Origin: Ligilactobacillus agilis DSM 20509
Lineage (GTDB): Bacteria; Bacillota; Bacilli; Lactobacillales; Lactobacillaceae
DNA: 42,427 nt
Reading direction: 5' to 3'
Assembly: GCF_001436215.1 (NCBI RefSeq)
Contig: NZ_AYYP01000015.1
Coordinates: 26,399-68,825, forward strand
Position numbers and translations under genes: made by a program. The notes below the pieces were generated by a model that was given only the letters and a program-made list of their open reading frames with translations, had not been told where the DNA came from and did no database searches. Shown in pieces: positions 39,988 to 42,427 of this stretch (positions within the stretch are counted from its first letter, which is position 1; each line of letters opens with the position of its first letter).

Positions 39988-40863
39988 ATGAATATTCAGA
40001 AATTTGTTGCACAAAGGAAAAAATTAGGACTAACACAAGTAACTTTATGTCAAGGAATCTGTACTCAAGCGACCTTAAGCAAATTTGAAAGGGGGAGCCA
40101 ACTCCCCTCTCTGGCTATTTTGACCCAACTGTGTGCTAGGCTAGGCCTGGGGTTAGATGACCTAGATGACGGCGAAATATTGACTTTAAGGACAATCAAG
40201 GCTAGGCTAGCAGAGATTGAAGAAAACCTAATGGTTGAAGATTTCCCTAAAGTTAAGCAACTTTTAAAAAAGATTGATGTTAGCCAAATAAAGACTAAGG
40301 AAGAAGTACTACGTTACTATCTCTTAGAGGGAATGACTAACGTGTTAACTAACCAACCTTTGGGACGGGTAACAGCTTCCTTTAACCCAATTTTAAAGGC
40401 GTTAGACACTAACAATTTGAGTCTGTACGTTTATTTGGCTTATTTAGGTGAAGGAATTTTTTATATGCGCCACGATGCTTCCAGACAGGCGCACTTCTTT
40501 TTTCATAAGGTTGAGCGCTTCTTTAACAAGTTACCTAAAAAAATAGGGGGCGAGTTGACCTATGCGTACTTAACGATGGCTTACTTTTTAGCGGAATACC
40601 ATTCATTAATGGCCGATTTTGAGGAAAGTAACCGCTTGATCAAATTGGCTTTAGCTAAGTGTGCTAGTAGCCACAGAACCTACTATTTGCCCCGCTTAAA
40701 ACTATTAGAAGCAGAAAATAATTTAAACTTGAAAAAAGATAACCAAGTGATTTTAGAAGCGTTAGAAGATGCCCGCGCCTTTGCACGCCTAAACAATAAT
40801 AATGCGGTCCAACTTCAGGTGGCAGCCTTGCTTCGTAGCTATCAGCGGCTAGTTTTGGATTAA
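39988..40863 (+). CDS. Rgg/PlcR-like (RRNPP-type) XRE regulator with TPR-like domain
   Basis: The 291-residue regulator has an N-terminal XRE helix-turn-helix (VAQRKKLGLTQVTLCQGICTQATLSKFERGSQLPSLAILTQLCARLG, about 7-53). A helical TPR-like C-terminal domain of about 220 residues follows. This architecture is shared by peptide-pheromone receptors (Rgg, PlcR, MutR). AGGTGA is 7 nt before the ATG at 39988; 39985 is an alternative. No secreted pheromone ORF is visible in the flanks. The next gene, on the same strand 34 nt downstream, encodes a VanZ-like protein and may be its target. Confidence 0.82.
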   Translation: MNIQKFVAQRKKLGLTQVTLCQGICTQATLSKFERGSQLPSLAILTQLCARLGLGLDDLDDGEILTLRTIKARLAEIEENLMVEDFPKVKQLLKKIDVSQIKTKEEVLRYYLLEGMTNVLTNQPLGRVTASFNPILKALDTNNLSLYVYLAYLGEGIFYMRHDASRQAHFFFHKVERFFNKLPKKIGGELTYAYLTMAYFLAEYHSLMADFEESNRLIKLALAKCASSHRTYYLPRLKLLEAENNLNLKKDNQVILEALEDARAFARLNNNNAVQLQVAALLRSYQRLVLD

Positions 40864-40897
40864 AGATTATGTAATAATGTTTATGAGGTGAAGGAAG

Positions 40898-41428
40898 ATG
40901 ACGTGGATACCAGTCTTAGTTTTATGTTTGCTGGTAATAGTAAGTTTTAAACGAATTTATTTTTTTAAAAAGTGGACGAGTTGGCAAAAAATAACTTTAT
41001 ACTCAGCGCTAGTTTACAGTATCACGGTGGTGTGGCTAACTTTTTATCCAGCTGGGATGGCCTTTTTTGCTGGTAGCTATAAAACAATTAAATATTTTGG
41101 TAACGTAGCTTACAACCTCGTGGCACTTAAATATTTTGACGGGGGGTTTGTAGAAAATGTCTTGATGACCGTCCCCGCGGGAGTATACTTGCGACTAGCT
41201 AAACCCAAGTTAAGTTCAGTCCAATTAATTGGCTGGGCATTACTACCTGGCTTAGCGATTGAATGCTGTCAGTTTATAAGTGATATGGCGGTCAATCTTC
41301 AGCGCGTAGTTGACATCGATGATCTGTGTGCCAACACATTAGGGGTATTACTAGGTTTTGTGCTCTTACAATTACTGGAACATACCAGTCTAAAAAAACT
41401 AATTATTAAATTGTCTTTAGCTAATTAA
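40898..41428 (+). CDS. VanZ-like family membrane protein
   Basis: The 176-residue protein has about five membrane helices and VanZ-type signatures: the NLVALKYFDGGFVENVLMTVPAGVYLRL segment, then IECCQFISDMAVNLQRVVDIDDLCANTLGVLLGFVLL, whose E-x-x-Q...R..DIDDL.xNTxG pattern is diagnostic. VanZ gives low-level teicoplanin resistance in enterococci, but the broad family is common in Firmicutes with unknown envelope roles. GAGGTGAAGGAAG precedes the ATG. It is likely cotranscribed with the RRNPP-type regulator. Confidence 0.88.
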   Translation: MTWIPVLVLCLLVIVSFKRIYFFKKWTSWQKITLYSALVYSITVVWLTFYPAGMAFFAGSYKTIKYFGNVAYNLVALKYFDGGFVENVLMTVPAGVYLRLAKPKLSSVQLIGWALLPGLAIECCQFISDMAVNLQRVVDIDDLCANTLGVLLGFVLLQLLEHTSLKKLIIKLSLAN

Positions 41429-41511
41429 GGATTGCATGAGCGTCATTAATTTGTTATTATGAAAGTTGGCATGATAGCCAAATTTGAAATAATCGGAAAG
41501 AGGTATTAGAA

Positions 41512-42240
41512 ATGTCAGGACATTCAAAATGGCATAACATCCAAGGCCGCAAAAATGCCCAAGATGCAAAACGTGGAAAAATTTTCCAAAAAATATCACG
41601 AGAAATCTATATGGCTGCAAAGAGTGGTGGTCCTGACCCAGACTCTAACCCACAATTGCGCTTAATGATGGATAAAGCTCGTGCTGCCAACATGCCTAAA
41701 GATAACATTAAACGGGCACTAGACAAAGCTACTGGTGCCGGTGGTGAAAACTACGAAGAAATTACTTACGAAGGTTACGGTCCTGGTGGGGTAGCTATTT
41801 TAGTTCACACTTTAACAGATAACCGCAACCGGACTGCTTCTGCTGTACGGACAGACTTCAACCGTAATGGTGGTGCCTTAGGTGAAACAGGTTCTGTTAG
41901 CTTTATGTTTGACCGTAAGGGTTACATTGCGATTGCACGCGAAGAATTAGACGTTGACGAAGATCAAATGTTTGAAGACATCTTAGAAGCAGGGGCTGAA
42001 GATATGCAAGCTTCAGATGATGTCTTTGAAATCTATACAGATCCTAAGTCATTTGCAGAAGTGCGTGACGCTTTAGAAAAGAAATATGATTTAGCAACCG
42101 CTGAATTAACAATGATTCCCCAAAATACAGTTCCAGTTCCGGAAGATAAAGTGGAACAATTACAACGTTTAATTGATCGGCTTGAAGATGAAGACGACGT
42201 ATCAGAAGTCTTTACTGCCGCTGAATTTCCAGAAGATTAA
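41512..42240 (+). CDS. yebC: YebC/PmpR-family protein (TACO1-type)
   Basis: This 242-residue, three-domain protein starts [32 protein letters not shown], the family hallmark. It continues with [51 protein letters not shown] and the acidic C-terminus typical of YebC. Family members act as transcriptional regulators (PmpR) or, as shown more recently, help ribosomes through difficult motifs. In lactobacilli the gene often precedes the comG operon; here an IS3 element follows after about 30 nt. AAAGAGG precedes the ATG, and codon bias is strong. Confidence 0.95.
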   Translation: MSGHSKWHNIQGRKNAQDAKRGKIFQKISREIYMAAKSGGPDPDSNPQLRLMMDKARAANMPKDNIKRALDKATGAGGENYEEITYEGYGPGGVAILVHTLTDNRNRTASAVRTDFNRNGGALGETGSVSFMFDRKGYIAIAREELDVDEDQMFEDILEAGAEDMQASDDVFEIYTDPKSFAEVRDALEKKYDLATAELTMIPQNTVPVPEDKVEQLQRLIDRLEDEDDVSEVFTAAEFPED

Positions 42241-42270
42241 TTAATTATTTAAGCACTAAGGAGAGTGGTG

Positions 42271-42427
42271 TGGGCCCTGTCAAGTAGACACTAAAAAAAT
42301 ATAAACTTTATGCAGCCTGATTTCGGTATTCTACCGGAGTTAGGCTGTTTAATTTCCATTGATAACGCTTATGATAACGCTTAGTGTTGTAGTAAGTAAC
42401 ATAGTCGTTAATACCAGCTACTAAGTC
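42271..42427 (-). mobile_element. IS3-family (IS150-like) element, terminal portion
   Basis: The element's end appears to lie near 42271 with TGGGCCCTGTCAAGTAGACA, an IS3-type TG-ended terminus. The transposase stop is about 37 nt inside it. The rest lies beyond the window, so the other terminal repeat and any target duplication cannot be seen. The end is about 30 nt after the yebC stop. Confidence 0.75.
42308..42427 (-). CDS. IS3-family transposase OrfB (DDE), C-terminal fragment
   Basis: Thirty-nine residues before a TAA: DLVAGINDYVTYYNTKRYHK, then RYQWKLNSLTPVEYRNQAA. The DYxxYYNxxRYQWKLxxxTPxxYR pattern is the C-terminus of IS150-group OrfB integrases. The catalytic DDE residues lie outside the window. 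An extra KRYH beside RYQW coincides with a tandem 12-bp repeat in the DNA (42363-42386). Confidence 0.85.
   Translation of the reverse strand, partial: DLVAGINDYVTYYNTKRYHKRYQWKLNSLTPVEYRNQAA

Overview
The window is a low-to-moderate GC Firmicutes chromosome segment that reads as Lactobacillaceae (Lactobacillales). Support comes from the tmRNA tag AKNNTNSYALAA, the divergent pepQ/ccpA pair, AGGAGG-type ribosome sites, a class II aldolase of the homofermentative type, a cbpB-dapH-dapL cluster, and IS200/IS605 and IS3 elements at the edges. The species cannot be fixed from sequence alone. Almost everything is core or housekeeping; there is no prophage, CRISPR array or defence island.

Layout. 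1-285: tail of an IS200/IS605 tnpB with its hairpin-rich, omega-RNA-like right end. 337-831: YagU-like membrane protein. 883-5892: complete phosphate operon pstS-C-A-B-B-phoU behind a three-repeat Pho box. 6040-6903: fba. 6968-8810: DUF1836 regulator, TrhA/hemolysin III protein and an ArsR-type regulator with a perfect cre site. 8934-12564 (minus strand): rnhA and a TrpXYZ-type ABC transporter behind a leader peptide with a Trp codon and an attenuator. 12690-14992: orphan PRD antiterminator and an L,D-transpeptidase. 15094-15454: tmRNA. 15670-17313: amino-acid permease behind a Thr-rich leader peptide and an attenuator. 17420-20811: M42 aminopeptidase and an OmpR-type two-component system. 20870-23020 (minus): LTA-synthase-family protein. 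23381-26875: GRP sugar transporter, pgi, Gfo/Idh/MocA oxidoreductase. 26937-27674 (minus): GlpF. 27931-30387: cbpB-dapH-dapL. 30436-32418: MscS channel, DUF948 and YtxH-like envelope proteins. 32469-34099 (minus): FMN reductase and LLM monooxygenase. 34239-36554: divergent pepQ and ccpA. 36817-39865: lutABC. 39988-41428: RRNPP-like regulator and VanZ-like protein. 41512-42240: yebC/pmpR. 42271-42427: end of an IS3-family element.

How the parts work together. Sugar entry (GRP transporter), pgi and fba feed glycolysis. CcpA and the cre sites at 8395 and 35461 tie expression to sugar status, and lutABC can re-oxidise L-lactate. The pst operon scavenges phosphate. LTA-synthase-family protein, L,D-transpeptidase, DAP synthesis, MscS, DUF948 and YtxH-like proteins form an envelope theme.

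The most interesting signals are two unannotated regulatory leaders. One, for a tryptophan-type transporter (12316-12564), has an 18-codon ORF with a late Trp codon. The other, for an amino-acid permease (15670-15892), has an 18-codon ORF with five Thr codons. Both combine promoter, ribosome site, mini-ORF, competing hairpins and a U-tract terminator, as in classical ribosome-mediated attenuation, where Firmicutes more often use T-boxes. The lut leader is also notable, with a PerR-like palindrome and a hairpin that would bury the lutA ribosome site.
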